Of a stretch of 64,000 bases of DNA, positions 18,155-27,556 are shown one piece after another. Each line of letters starts with the position of its first letter. Within the stretch, counting starts at the first letter, position 1. Both the position numbers and the translations under genes were made by a program. The notes below the pieces were generated by a model. The model had not been told where the DNA came from. It did no database searches and was given only the letters and a program-made list of their open reading frames with translations. This DNA comes from Cryomorpha sp963748925 (GTDB lineage: Bacteria; Bacteroidota; Bacteroidia; Flavobacteriales_D; Cryomorphaceae), in contig CAVVKG010000009.1 in the NCBI GenBank assembly GCA_963748925.1, positions 62,001-126,000 on the forward strand. Reading direction: 5' to 3'.

Positions 18155-18718
18155 CTATTTGTTATTAAACATGGTCATAGTTTGGCTTCCACCAATGGAC
18201 GCAAAAGATTTTACAGTCTCTGCGGCAATGTTAATTCGCTCATCGAGAGTGAGTAACTCCTCTTCATTCCATTCACCAAGAACATAATCAACCTGGCGAC
18301 CCTTTTCGAAATCACTTCCGACTCCTATCCTCAGGCGGGCATAATCTGTACGGCCTAAAACCTGGGTGATGCTCTTTAGGCCATTATGACCACCATCGCT
18401 ACCTTTCATTCTAAGTCGTTGTTTGCCGAAAGGCAAGGCCAAATCATCTGTAACAACGAGCAATCTTTCAAGTGGGATTTTTTCTTGTTGCAACCAATAA
18501 TTTACCGCTTTACCACTGAGGTTCATATAGGTAGAAGGCTTAAGAAGTACGAGAGTTCTACCTCGGACTTTTATTCGAGACACATCGCCATACCTTTCGG
18601 TTTTAGGCAAAACATCGGACGCCCTCGAGAGGGCGTCCATTACTTTAAATCCGATGTTGTGTCTTGTCTCAGCATACTCGCTGCCTACATTTCCCAAACC
18701 GGCTATCAAATACTTCAT
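18155..18718 (-). CDS. pth: Peptidyl-tRNA hydrolase
   Basis: This 187-residue enzyme releases tRNA from peptidyl-tRNA dropped by ribosomes. The sequence shows GLGNVGSEYAETRHNIGF with Asn10 and catalytic His20, PSTYMNLSGKAV near 61-72, the Asp in VVTDDLALPFG near 91, and GSDGGHNGLKSI with Asn near 112. Length is typical. It is the third gene of prs-rplY-pth, 21 bases after rplY, a very common arrangement in bacteria. Confidence 0.96.
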   Translation of the reverse strand: MKYLIAGLGNVGSEYAETRHNIGFKVMDALSRASDVLPKTERYGDVSRIKVRGRTLVLLKPSTYMNLSGKAVNYWLQQEKIPLERLLVVTDDLALPFGKQRLRMKGSDGGHNGLKSITQVLGRTDYARLRIGVGSDFEKGRQVDYVLGEWNEEELLTLDERINIAAETVKSFASIGGSQTMTMFNNK

Positions 18719-18739
18719 GTACTGGTGTACAGATTTTAT

Positions 18740-19390
18740 TTATTCTTCTCCTTCTGAATTTGGAGTATCACCTTCTGCTGCTCCTTCTTCGCCTTCTTCA
18801 CCTTCTTCACCTTCTTCGCCTTCTTCAGTTTCCTCGTCTTCCATAGCTCCACGTGCTGTTCTTACACCTACTACAACCGACTCAGGGTTGTGAAGAAGTG
18901 TTACATCCGGCAGGTTAATGTCCTTAATACGAAGCGACATACCAATACGAAGTTTAGTAATATCCATTTCAATCGCATCCGGGAAGTCTTTAGGCAATCC
19001 TTGTACAGAGATTCGACGGAAGTTTGTTGACAAACGCCCACCATTTTTAACCCCGATAGAATTTCCTAAAACGTGAACAGGAATTTCCATTTTTACAGAT
19101 TTTCCAGCAACAACCTCAAGGAAGTCGGCATGGATAATGCGATCTGTTACCGGGTCGAATTGAAGATCTTTAAGGATAGCTTCAACTTTTTTATCACCAA
19201 GATCCAGTTCAAATTTGAATACATCCGGGGTATAAACATATTTAGAGAATGCTACAAGATCAACCGAAAAGTGCGTTTGATCGTCGCCACCATATACCAC
19301 ACATGGTACACGGTCTTGAGCGCGCAGCCCTTTAGCATCTTTTTTCCCTACGTTCTCTCTCGGAGAACCGCTCAACGATACTGTTTTCAT
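18740..19390 (-). CDS. rplY: Ribosomal protein L25/Ctc with a long acidic tail
   Basis: This 216-residue protein is the 5S-rRNA-binding L25 in its longer Ctc/TL5 form. It has an N-terminal L25 domain (residues about 5-95, with VPCVVYGG and IHADFLEV) and a C-terminal beta domain (about 100-185). The end is a low-complexity tail of Glu-Glu-Gly triplets (about residues 191-205), encoded by nearly identical 9-base units. Such tails vary in length through replication slippage. It starts 16 bases after prs. Confidence 0.95.
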   Translation of the reverse strand: MKTVSLSGSPRENVGKKDAKGLRAQDRVPCVVYGGDDQTHFSVDLVAFSKYVYTPDVFKFELDLGDKKVEAILKDLQFDPVTDRIIHADFLEVVAGKSVKMEIPVHVLGNSIGVKNGGRLSTNFRRISVQGLPKDFPDAIEMDITKLRIGMSLRIKDINLPDVTLLHNPESVVVGVRTARGAMEDEETEEGEEGEEGEEGEEGAAEGDTPNSEGEE

Positions 19391-19406
19391 TTACTTAGTT
19401 ATTAAT

Positions 19407-20342
19407 TTATGAAACGATAAAATATTTACTTATTGACTGGTAGTTAATAGCGCTGTGAATCACATCTGCAAAAAGATCAGCAACTGTTAATACTTTTATT
19501 TTTGAACTTTCCCGCTGTAGCGGAATGGTGTCGGTAACAATTAATTCCTTGATTGAAGATTTTTCAAGTCTATCGTATGCAGGGCCCGAAAGCACTGCGT
19601 GTGTACAAATGGCGCGAACACTTTTTGCTCCTTTATCCATCATCATATCTGCAGCCGTAGTAAGTGTGCCGGCCGTATCGATAATATCATCAACGAGAAT
19701 CACGTCTTTGCCTTCAACTTCACCTATTACGGTCATATTCTCAATTTGATTGGCCACTTTTCGCTGCTTGTAGCAGATAGCAAGATCAACATTGAGGTAT
19801 TTTGCGTAGGCATTGGCTCTTTTGGTACCACCGGTATCCGGGGCGGCCATAATTACATTGCGCACATCGAGGGTTTCGATATAGGGCAGGAATATGGAAG
19901 AAGCAAAAAGGTGATCAACCGGAACTTCAAAGAATCCCTGTATTTGATCTGCGTGCAAATCCATGGTCATAACCCGATCTACACCTGCGGCGGTAAGCAG
20001 ATTTGCCACAAGTTTTGCTCCAATGGCAACTCTTGGCTTATCTTTTCTGTCCTGACGGGCAAAACCGAAATAAGGCAAAACGGCAATAATCTTACGCGCA
20101 GATGCTCTTTTGGCGGCATCAATCATCAGGAGAAGCTCCATCAAATTGTCTGTAGGCGGCATGGTAGACTGGATGATAAAAACATCGTTTCCACGAATGC
20201 TTTCTTCATAAGACACTTGAAATTCGCCGTCGCTAAACTTGGAATGTTTTACGTTACCAAGATCTTGTCCGTAGGCGCGTGCGATCCTGTTACCAAGGTT
20301 TTCGGTTACGCTGCCTGCGAAAATTTTTACTGAGCTACTCAT
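19407..20342 (-). CDS. prs: Ribose-phosphate pyrophosphokinase (PRPP synthetase)
   Basis: This 311-residue enzyme makes PRPP from ribose 5-phosphate and ATP for nucleotide, His and Trp synthesis. Diagnostic segments are the N-terminal FAGSVTENLGNRIA, the ATP-region YFGFARQDRK, TMDLHADQIQGFF with the metal-binding DLHAxQ, and the PRPP-binding loop VILVDDIIDTAGTL near 216-229. It is the first gene of prs-rplY-pth with a good promoter match just upstream. Confidence 0.96.
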   Translation of the reverse strand: MSSSVKIFAGSVTENLGNRIARAYGQDLGNVKHSKFSDGEFQVSYEESIRGNDVFIIQSTMPPTDNLMELLLMIDAAKRASARKIIAVLPYFGFARQDRKDKPRVAIGAKLVANLLTAAGVDRVMTMDLHADQIQGFFEVPVDHLFASSIFLPYIETLDVRNVIMAAPDTGGTKRANAYAKYLNVDLAICYKQRKVANQIENMTVIGEVEGKDVILVDDIIDTAGTLTTAADMMMDKGAKSVRAICTHAVLSGPAYDRLEKSSIKELIVTDTIPLQRESSKIKVLTVADLFADVIHSAINYQSISKYFIVS

Positions 20343-20364
20343 TGTGGCCGTTTAAAAAGGGGTG

Positions 20365-20395
20365 CAAATGTATGGAAATGGTTGGGGATAACCAA
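20365..20395 (-). promoter_or_regulatory. Promoter of prs-rplY-pth (TTGG -33, TACATTTG -7)
   Basis: On the minus strand TTGG (20395-20392) is followed about 19 bases later by TACATTTG (20372-20365), then a leader of roughly 20 bases to the prs ATG. This matches the Bacteroidota TTTG/TAnnTTTG promoter form. Confidence 0.6.
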
Positions 20396-20565
20396 GACAT
20401 ATATTTAGTAGGTATTAATTAATAATCGGTGCTATAACTCTTGTAAAGTAAATTTTACTGCTAATGAGAAGTAAAGTCTGGCAAATTCTCTTTTATCGGC
20501 TTTTGTTATAAATCCTTTTAAATTTTGAGAATGTGGATGCCCAAAGTCCTTCGAAGATTAAAAAC

Positions 20566-20608
20566 AAAAAAAAGCGAACAATCCGGCATTTGCCTTTTTA
20601 TTCGCTTT
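20566..20608 (-). terminator. Rho-independent terminator after tRNA-Leu
   Basis: On the minus strand AAAGCGAA (20608-20601) pairs with TTCGCTTT (20578-20571), followed by a run of T. An inner GGCA/TGCC stem lies in the loop. It sits just after the tRNA 3' end. Confidence 0.8.
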
Positions 20609-20615
20609 CTTCTTG

Positions 20616-20697
20616 TACCCGGGGCGGGAATCGAACCCGCACATCCGAAAATACTGGATTTTGAATCCAGCGCGTCTACCAGTTCCGCCACCCGGGC
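20616..20697 (-). tRNA. tRNA-Leu (anticodon CAA)
   Basis: The minus strand folds as a class II tRNA of 82 bases. The acceptor stem GCCCGGG pairs with CCCGGGT. The anticodon stem CTGGA/TCCAG encloses the loop TTCAAAA, giving anticodon CAA, and the T-arm is GCGGGTTCGATTCCCGC. There is an extra variable arm between the anticodon and T stems. The discriminator is A, and CCA is not encoded. It reads UUG codons. Confidence 0.95.
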
Positions 20698-20789
20698 ATT
20701 ATTTGGACTGCAAAAATAGGTAATATCTCGATTTCGACAAGTAAAAATCATTTTTTCGAAAATAGACTTTTATCTAAGCCATGATGCAA

Positions 20790-21009
20790 CCTCAATACCT
20801 ATTCATTTTAATTGATGCCACCATCTGCAACTTTCGAAAAAGAATCGGCTTTTGCATTATGCCCTTATAGAAGAGGGATTATTGACATTTGATGATAAAG
20901 CCAAGTAGAGACAATATATAATCAAGCTTACCTTCGTATGGCTTTTAAATGGAGTCAGTTATCGTTTTACACAAGCGCAAGTAGGTCGGCTCTGTAAATT
21001 TATAGAATG
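20790..21009 (+). pseudogene. Decayed copy of the dCMP deaminase promoter and 5' end
   Basis: The stretch aligns along its whole length with 25400-25620, the upstream region and first 50 or so codons of the intact deaminase gene. Matching landmarks in the same order include AATACCT, GCAACTTTC, AAAGAATC, GAGGGATTATTGACAT (intact GAGGGAATATTGACAT), GATGATAAAG and CTTACCTTCGTATGGC, ending at AGAATG. The copy has a TAG where the intact gene has a CAA codon, plus small indels, so it cannot be translated. The reading corresponds to residues LLTFDDKAK-stop against ILTYDDKDKQ. It is a remnant of a duplication, now lying 3' of the large PKD gene. Confidence 0.8.
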
Positions 21010-21084
21010 CGGCGTTCACCTTTAATAAGTGCTATAAGCGAGCCAGTAAAAAAAGCTAAAACCCCTTACGAACTCAAAATCAAC

Positions 21085-24000
21085 TTATCTTATTACGGTT
21101 ACAAATCCTGTTTTTTCAATCACATCCTGACTACAAACTCCGCTGTAGCTTATGAGATAAGCATACACTCCGGAAGGAACAAAATAATTAGAACCATCGC
21201 TGCTCCCATTCCAACCAGTCTCCGGGTCATTGGTTTCAAAAACATCATGTCCCCAGCGGTTAAACACTTTTAGGCTGTATTTATCCAAATCAGAAACGGA
21301 AGGTTTAAAGATATCATTCATGCCATCCCCATTCGGGGTAAAAGAATTCGGAATATAAACTTCGGTTTCAGGAAATTTACTAGTAACTACTACAGTTCCG
21401 CTTTGCTCACACCCGCCTAAGTCTGTAAATTCAAAATCGTATTCTCCTGCAGTATTCACATAAATCTTGTTGTCGGTTCGACCATTTTCCCATAAGAATT
21501 CAGTGTATCCAACCGGAACTTCAACCAGGCTATTCGTTTCTTCACATATTTCTAACTCAAAATCTTCGTCATATCTAACGCCTTGGCGAATTGTAACAGA
21601 CCTGCTATCTGAACATTTTTCTGCAATAACCAGCACAGAATATTCTCCCGCTTCTGAGGCTATAATCGTGGGAGAAGTTTCACCACCCGGCGACCAAATA
21701 TAATTTGCCTCGCCCACATCTGTCAAATTTTCAAGCTCAACACCATCTGCATAATAACAGATATCTCTATCCGGACCTAAGTCAAGTGGTAATTCTACGG
21801 TCAACTCCATAGTTTCAGAAAGAGTGAAAACATTTGGGCAGCCAGAAGGTACAATTTCTACGACCACCTCATAAATTCCTTGCGAAGATACTTGTGCTTC
21901 AAATTCGGGCTCAGTAGTAATTTCTTCGCCTTCCACAAACCAAGTAACTTCACTAATATTATCTAAATTTGAAAGTTCACCAAAAATTGTCAGATCACTA
22001 CATTTTCCTATCTGTGAAAGGTTCAAAGACTGACTAAGCAGCGGAGGTTCAACAAAATCGATTTGAATGGTGGCAACATCTTCCATGTTGCACGTCTCAG
22101 GGTTGGATGCAGTAAGGCTTATGGTGTAAGTTCCATAGTCGGAATAGGTATGACTCGGATTCATTTGATTTGATGTTTCTGTATCTCCAAAATCCCATTG
22201 GTAAGAAACTCCATTTACTGAAGCGTTTTCCAGTTCGATATCCAAACCACAGTTTGTAGTCTCAGAATTTCCAATCAGGGCAGAAACCTCTCCAATTCCT
22301 TGCAGGTCTTGGGTAACCAAAACGTCAATGTCGCAACCTTCATCTATCGCGAGTAGCCCCACCGTATTTTCGTCATCCAAACTGGCAAACTGATGAGTTG
22401 CGTTATAAGAAGTGTATAGTTCATCTCCGTTAATTACCCAAGTGAAATCTAAAAACGATTCGCCACCAGTAGTGTTGAGCATAGTTACTGCGCCTGTTTC
22501 ACAATCTATTTGTGTTTCGAAAGAAGGTGTAAATTCTGTAGGAGAAAAGATATCTATAGTTAGGCTCACTGTATCTGCCAGATTGCAGCTCAGCAAGTCG
22601 CTCGCTATCATCGTAACTGTGTACACTCCAGGTTCAGTATAGACATGCGACGGCTCAAACTCATTACTTTCCGGAGATCCATCACCAAAGTCCCATTGGA
22701 AAGTATCTCCAACAGAATAGTTTGCAAAATCGATGGTATGAGGGGCACAGCCATCCAACTCAGAGGGTGCAGAAAAAGCAGCATTTACTCCTGAGAGTTC
22801 AAAATCAATTTTAAAAACACCTACATCCCAATTTGGAGCTTGATCAGTTGCATAAGCATCCGGGTTTGTATTAAAACCACCACCAGAACATACTCCTTGA
22901 TATACAACCCCTTTTTTATCAAAGCGACTCGTGCCGCCATCTACATGTCCTTCAGTGTAATATGTGGCAAAAGAAAGAATAGCTAAGCTTTCTTCAAAAG
23001 CAGCAAGATAAAACCCTCCCGTGGTAAACAAAGCATCGTCCGTTAACGGCAAATCTCCCGGAGCTCCATAGCAAGAAATATAAACTCTGTCACACCGATC
23101 AACCAGAAACGCTACGGGATTTGGAGTTCCAAATCCTCCACTCGTTTCAGGCCCAATCATTGTGGAAACAATTACCTCAGATAATTGCGGTGTAAATTGT
23201 GTAATAAAAAGCTGTTTCGATTCAGTTGTGAACACCCCATCTGAAATAGGCCATTGGTCGGGAGCAGTAGTACGGCCATAAATCCATATATTTTCATCGT
23301 TGTCCAAATCCACAAAAAACACTTGATCGTCCTGACTTGTCGACGCGAAGGTGCTGTTTTCTAAAATAGTTCCTGAACTGTTTAATACGCCAACAACACC
23401 ATTTCTCCCGGTTCCCTCTCCGGATTCCTGATAAGCACCTGTAGTTGAAGGAAAAGAATTTCCTTCTGTAATACCGGCAAAAACTACCTGACCATTATCC
23501 TTTACCCTCACCCCATAAATCATATCTTCTGAGTTTCCACCAATAAGGGTAATCCAGAATGCTGAACTAAGACTTGGAGATAATTTTGCTACCACTCCCT
23601 CACTATTTCCATTTAAATCTGTGTCATAAGCTCCGGAGGTCGCGGGAAAATCGTCTGACATGGTTACTGATGCTAAATAAACATTGCCTTCCTGGTCCAA
23701 GCTCAACTCCCCTCGAAACGAGTCATATCCACCTATCCATAAATTACGCCCGTCTGTTGCAGATCCGCCTAAATAGGTAGAAGCGATTAATTCGGTACCA
23801 TCCGGAGAAACCCTTGAAATAAAGATATCAACTTCACCACCATTTTCAGTTTGAATAGCTCCCGGAATTATTGGGTAGTTAGTTGATTCTGTAGATCCGA
23901 AAACAAAGCAATCACCTGCTAAATTGGTTATTGCAGAATGAGGAAGGTCTTCTTCCGAGCCTCCTAAATAAGTGGCATAAATTTGATCTGTACCCGTTGG

Positions 24001-24936
24001 ATTAAATTTATTCAATACTACGTCAGTGATTCCCCCACCAAAATCAGGCTGTACAACACCGGCACCAGTTGGAACGCCAGCACCAAAACTCCTTCCAAAG
24101 CTAAAAACATTGCCTTGCTCGTCATACGTCGCACCGTGACCATAATTATTCGAACCAACCGTCCCTGTCAATGTAGATGCCACGATTACCGGGTCAATAA
24201 TCAAAGGGTGATCAGCCTCGTAATCACTAACTTCAAATGAAAAAATACCGTCTAAGGCAGTAAAGTCAACTTCAACAAGTTTTTTGGTTCCATTAATAAC
24301 TTGGTATGCTTCCGGAATTACCTCCTCTATTACTCCGTAAGGAGTAGAAAAATGCACCTTACCACCTTTTAATACAGGCTTAACACCAATATAACTCCAT
24401 GAAATAATACCCGGATCAACTCCAGGCTCAATGATGTAGTCATATTCCAGACTTGAGGTTTCTTCATCTACTTTGTACTGAATATTTACTCCGGGGTAAA
24501 CATTCGTTTTCATCACAGATTTGGCATCATGCACTCCACTAACCCATTGCGATTGAGAACCAATAAAATAATTCCTATACATTTCAGTTGGGTTAAGATT
24601 CTCGGTTTGAGCATTAACATTTGCTCCATCGTACACCATAGAATAGCTGAAAACCGGAATATCGGGAGCCTCCTCAGGAGCTTCATTCTCATGAAAGGAA
24701 TCGTGGTGTGCGTTTAATGATTCTGCGGGACTCATCCCAATGATCAATCCTTGCTCTGTTATGTAGGCCGCATAGCGATTCAGGTAAATCAAATGACTGA
24801 AATCACCTTCCCATTGCCCAAGGTTTGGTCTGAAGGAGGTTTTCCCGGTATGATCAACGTGCGCCTCTGTTGCAGTTTGAGCTATTGAAAATGAAGAAAT
24901 AAACACTAAAACAGAAATCAAAAAGGACTTTTTCAT
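21085..24936 (-). CDS. Large PKD-domain surface protein with T9SS type B sorting domain
   Basis: About 1283 residues. A signal peptide ends near FSIAQ. Residues about 25-250 match the DUF7948-type N-terminus (FRPNLGQWEGDFSHLIYLNR; YPGVNIQYKV). The region about 250-700 is a beta-propeller-like series of SBBP-type repeats, each with ATYLGGS-like sequences. Several PKD domains follow (FQWDFGDGSPESNEFEPSHVY is one, YQWDFGDTETSNQMNPSHTY another) with further Ig-like segments. The C-terminus PNSFTPNGDGMNDIFKP with VFNRWG and TGWNGSSDG is the gliding-motility-associated (CHU_C, type B) sorting domain. It is probably exported and attached to the surface; a role in adhesion or sugar binding is an inference. 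The gene lies between the decayed and intact deaminase copies. Confidence 0.88.
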   Translation of the reverse strand: MKKSFLISVLVFISSFSIAQTATEAHVDHTGKTSFRPNLGQWEGDFSHLIYLNRYAAYITEQGLIIGMSPAESLNAHHDSFHENEAPEEAPDIPVFSYSMVYDGANVNAQTENLNPTEMYRNYFIGSQSQWVSGVHDAKSVMKTNVYPGVNIQYKVDEETSSLEYDYIIEPGVDPGIISWSYIGVKPVLKGGKVHFSTPYGVIEEVIPEAYQVINGTKKLVEVDFTALDGIFSFEVSDYEADHPLIIDPVIVASTLTGTVGSNNYGHGATYDEQGNVFSFGRSFGAGVPTGAGVVQPDFGGGITDVVLNKFNPTGTDQIYATYLGGSEEDLPHSAITNLAGDCFVFGSTESTNYPIIPGAIQTENGGEVDIFISRVSPDGTELIASTYLGGSATDGRNLWIGGYDSFRGELSLDQEGNVYLASVTMSDDFPATSGAYDTDLNGNSEGVVAKLSPSLSSAFWITLIGGNSEDMIYGVRVKDNGQVVFAGITEGNSFPSTTGAYQESGEGTGRNGVVGVLNSSGTILENSTFASTSQDDQVFFVDLDNDENIWIYGRTTAPDQWPISDGVFTTESKQLFITQFTPQLSEVIVSTMIGPETSGGFGTPNPVAFLVDRCDRVYISCYGAPGDLPLTDDALFTTGGFYLAAFEESLAILSFATYYTEGHVDGGTSRFDKKGVVYQGVCSGGGFNTNPDAYATDQAPNWDVGVFKIDFELSGVNAAFSAPSELDGCAPHTIDFANYSVGDTFQWDFGDGSPESNEFEPSHVYTEPGVYTVTMIASDLLSCNLADTVSLTIDIFSPTEFTPSFETQIDCETGAVTMLNTTGGESFLDFTWVINGDELYTSYNATHQFASLDDENTVGLLAIDEGCDIDVLVTQDLQGIGEVSALIGNSETTNCGLDIELENASVNGVSYQWDFGDTETSNQMNPSHTYSDYGTYTISLTASNPETCNMEDVATIQIDFVEPPLLSQSLNLSQIGKCSDLTIFGELSNLDNISEVTWFVEGEEITTEPEFEAQVSSQGIYEVVVEIVPSGCPNVFTLSETMELTVELPLDLGPDRDICYYADGVELENLTDVGEANYIWSPGGETSPTIIASEAGEYSVLVIAEKCSDSRSVTIRQGVRYDEDFELEICEETNSLVEVPVGYTEFLWENGRTDNKIYVNTAGEYDFEFTDLGGCEQSGTVVVTSKFPETEVYIPNSFTPNGDGMNDIFKPSVSDLDKYSLKVFNRWGHDVFETNDPETGWNGSSDGSNYFVPSGVYAYLISYSGVCSQDVIEKTGFVTVIR

Positions 24937-25474
24937 GATAATTTGCAGGTTTTGACAAACTCAACTATTCAGCCCAAAAGAGCTTAATAAAAAGATATTT
25001 GGTTAGATAAATAAACGTTTCTCATCGTTTGACATATTAATGACTCAAAAATGTCAATCAAGATGCCTGAGAGTCATCAATTTCGACCGATTTCTTTCGA
25101 GACTATAGTTTTTGCTGAGCGCTTAACCGAAGGAGAAAAGTAACCATGCTCAGTTTTTGAGCAAGAAAACATCACATGAGGACATCCCTTTGTTCAAGTA
25201 AACTTCTATGAACACCCTTCGGTTAATCGGAAAAAACCCGCGGATAAAGGCCTTGCTCTATATAAATTCATCTCATGAAAGCGGAGCATTTTTAAAACAA
25301 AACTTCTTGAAAAGATGCCGAGTATCAATTCAATATTTTTCAAAAAAAAGGAACTATAATTTCAATCAAGTAAGACGAGAAGCTTATTGATGCGTTCATT
25401 GCCAATACCTCATTCACTTTAATTAACAACCCCCACGGCAACTTTCATTAAAGAATCCGTTTTACCTTTACGCC
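24937..25474. other. Intergenic region upstream of dCMP deaminase
   Basis: This 538-base divergent gap has no convincing gene. It contains TTGACAT (25029-25035) with ATGTCAA (25051-25057), and ATGACTC (25040-25046) with GAGTCAT (25071-25077), two overlapping inverted repeats that cannot form at once. The last 75 bases match the remnant at 20790. A box TACCTTTA at 25463-25470 sits four bases before the deaminase ATG, one base off TAnnTTTG. Confidence 0.5.
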
Positions 25475-25933
25475 ATGATTGCAGAGGGAATATTGACATA
25501 TGATGACAAAGACAAGCAACGCCGCTACGATCTTGCTTATCTTCGTATGGCCTATGAATGGAGTAAGCTCTCTCATTGTGAGCGAAAGCAGGTTGGCTCG
25601 ATAATTGTAAAAAATGGAATGATCATCTCCGACGGATACAATGGTGCCCCTGCTGGTTTTGATAATTGCTGTGAGGATGATAAAGGAGCTACGCACTGGT
25701 ATGTATTGCACGCTGAGGCAAACGCGATTTCTAAAGTTGCGCGATCTACCAACAATGCGCAAGACTCCACGTTATATCTTACCTTATCCCCTTGCAGAGA
25801 TTGTAGCAAATTAATTTTGCAAGTTGGCATTAAACGTGTTGTATTCAGCACGCTTTACAAAGACAATTCAGGAGTATCGCTGCTGCGAAATGCCGGAATT
25901 GAAGTTGAGCACTTACCCGTAGAAACAATATGA
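25475..25933 (+). CDS. dCMP/cytidine deaminase (ComEB type)
   Basis: This 152-residue zinc enzyme is predicted to deaminate dCMP to dUMP for dTMP synthesis. Zinc and catalytic residues are visible: HAEANAI with His79 and Glu81, and SPCRDC with Cys107 and Cys110. GYNGAPAGFDNCCEDDK near 54-70 matches the dCMP deaminase substrate region. The start follows a near -7 box with four bases between. The stop overlaps the next gene's ATG (ATGA), so ctpA is translationally coupled. A decayed partial copy lies 4.6 kb upstream. Confidence 0.92.
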   Translation: MIAEGILTYDDKDKQRRYDLAYLRMAYEWSKLSHCERKQVGSIIVKNGMIISDGYNGAPAGFDNCCEDDKGATHWYVLHAEANAISKVARSTNNAQDSTLYLTLSPCRDCSKLILQVGIKRVVFSTLYKDNSGVSLLRNAGIEVEHLPVETI

Positions 25934-27555
25934 ATCAAAATCAAAACAGCAATAAACTCCTGATTTATTATCCGATACTATTGGCAGGAATGCTGGTGCT
26001 GGGTATCTATCTGGGTTCGTATTTTACTTCCGGAACTTCCGAAACAACAACGTTTTTCCCGAAGAAAACAGTAAATAGCGCTGATAAAATTGGGCAAATT
26101 ATCAATTTTATCGATAAGGAATATGTTGATACCGTTGCCAAAAACAACTTGATCAACAAGGCAATCGGAGCCATTTTGGAAGATCTGGATCCGCATTCCT
26201 ATTATATCACTGCAGAAGAAATTGCAGCCTATACCGAACCTCTTGAGGGGAATTTTGATGGAATAGGTGTGGAATTTTTAATTCAGAAAGACACTGTGCG
26301 GGTGGTCTCAGCGATCGAAGGCGGACCTAGCGAAGAACTCGGCATTATGGCGGGAGATAAAATTATTACGGTAGATGGCAACAATATAGCAGGTGTTGAG
26401 ATTAAAAACGAGGATGTAATAAAATATTTAAAAGGCCCCAGCGGAACAAAAGTTAATGTTGAGATTCTTCGTGTAAAAGAGAAGATTCCTTTTAGCATTA
26501 CCCGTGGTACAATCCCAATAAACAGCGTAGTAACGTCGCAAATGCTTGATAACACTACGGGATATATTAAAATTAGCCGATTTGCCCGTACCACATATGA
26601 TGAATTTATGACTCATATGGAGAAACTTTCCAAGCAAGGAATGCAAGAAATTATTCTTGACCTGCGCGGAAATGGAGGCGGCTATTTAAATGCGGCCGTG
26701 CAGCTTTCTGAGGAGTTCTTACAAAAAGGTCAACTTGTGGTTTACACCGAAGGAAAAGCCAGTCCTAAGCGCTCTTATTACGCTAGTAAAAGTGGATTGT
26801 ATAATGAGATGCCGCTCGCTATTCTAATCAATCAGGGTTCGGCTTCTGCATCAGAAATTTTGGCTGGAGCGATTCAGGATAATGACAGAGGGCTAATAAT
26901 CGGCCGCAGGTCTTTTGGCAAAGGTCTTGTTCAGGAGCACTTAAGCCTCCCCGATCAATCGGCCTTGCGACTTACTGTAGCACGTTACTTTACACCCACA
27001 GGCCGTAGTATTCAGAAACCATATGGTGAAAACATCGATTACGAAGATGACTACGAAATGAGATTTGAGCATGGTGAAATGATGTATCAGGATAGCATTG
27101 TATTTCCCGACTCGTTAAAATTCACAACTCCAGGAGGAAGAACGGTTTATGGCGGCGGTGGTATAATGCCCGATATTTTTGTAGGGATAGACACCGTTGG
27201 CGCATCGCAATATTTGAGTATCGTAAGCTATCAGGGCCTCTTAAATCAGTTTGGCTTTGATTATGCTGATGGACATCGTGAAGATTTAAATCACTACAGT
27301 TCTTATTCAGATTTCAAACAGAAGTTTGAAATTAACGATGCGATACTAAATGATTTCGTAGCCTATTCAACTGAAAAAGGAATTGAGGCGGACGATCGTG
27401 GGATTGCTGCTTCCAAAAATGTGCTAAAAATCAGAATAAAGGCCTATATCGCTCGGAATATCTGGGGAAATGATGGATATTATGCCATTATGAATCAAGA
27501 TGACAATGTGCTTAAAGAAGCGCAGATTGCGCTTTCGTCAACCGCCAGCCTTTAA
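25930..27555 (+). CDS. ctpA: C-terminal processing protease (S41 family, CtpA)
   Basis: This 541-residue periplasmic serine protease is anchored by one N-terminal membrane segment (about residues 11-32). A PDZ domain covers about 105-190 (FDGIGVEFLIQKDTVRVVSA, MAGDKIITVDG). The S41 catalytic domain has DLRGNGGGYLNAAVQL near 244-259, the nucleophile in GSASASE (about Ser306) and the general base Lys in RSFGKGLVQ (about Lys331). Such proteases trim envelope proteins. It overlaps the deaminase stop by four bases and converges on cysQ with one base between. Confidence 0.94.
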   Translation: MNQNQNSNKLLIYYPILLAGMLVLGIYLGSYFTSGTSETTTFFPKKTVNSADKIGQIINFIDKEYVDTVAKNNLINKAIGAILEDLDPHSYYITAEEIAAYTEPLEGNFDGIGVEFLIQKDTVRVVSAIEGGPSEELGIMAGDKIITVDGNNIAGVEIKNEDVIKYLKGPSGTKVNVEILRVKEKIPFSITRGTIPINSVVTSQMLDNTTGYIKISRFARTTYDEFMTHMEKLSKQGMQEIILDLRGNGGGYLNAAVQLSEEFLQKGQLVVYTEGKASPKRSYYASKSGLYNEMPLAILINQGSASASEILAGAIQDNDRGLIIGRRSFGKGLVQEHLSLPDQSALRLTVARYFTPTGRSIQKPYGENIDYEDDYEMRFEHGEMMYQDSIVFPDSLKFTTPGGRTVYGGGGIMPDIFVGIDTVGASQYLSIVSYQGLLNQFGFDYADGHREDLNHYSSYSDFKQKFEINDAILNDFVAYSTEKGIEADDRGIAASKNVLKIRIKAYIARNIWGNDGYYAIMNQDDNVLKEAQIALSSTASL

Positions 27556-27556
27556 C

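Noticed and set aside
19599..20333. 244-codon plus-strand frame opposite prs
   Set aside because: prs is clear on the other strand, and this frame reads as a Cys/His/Asn-rich antisense shadow.
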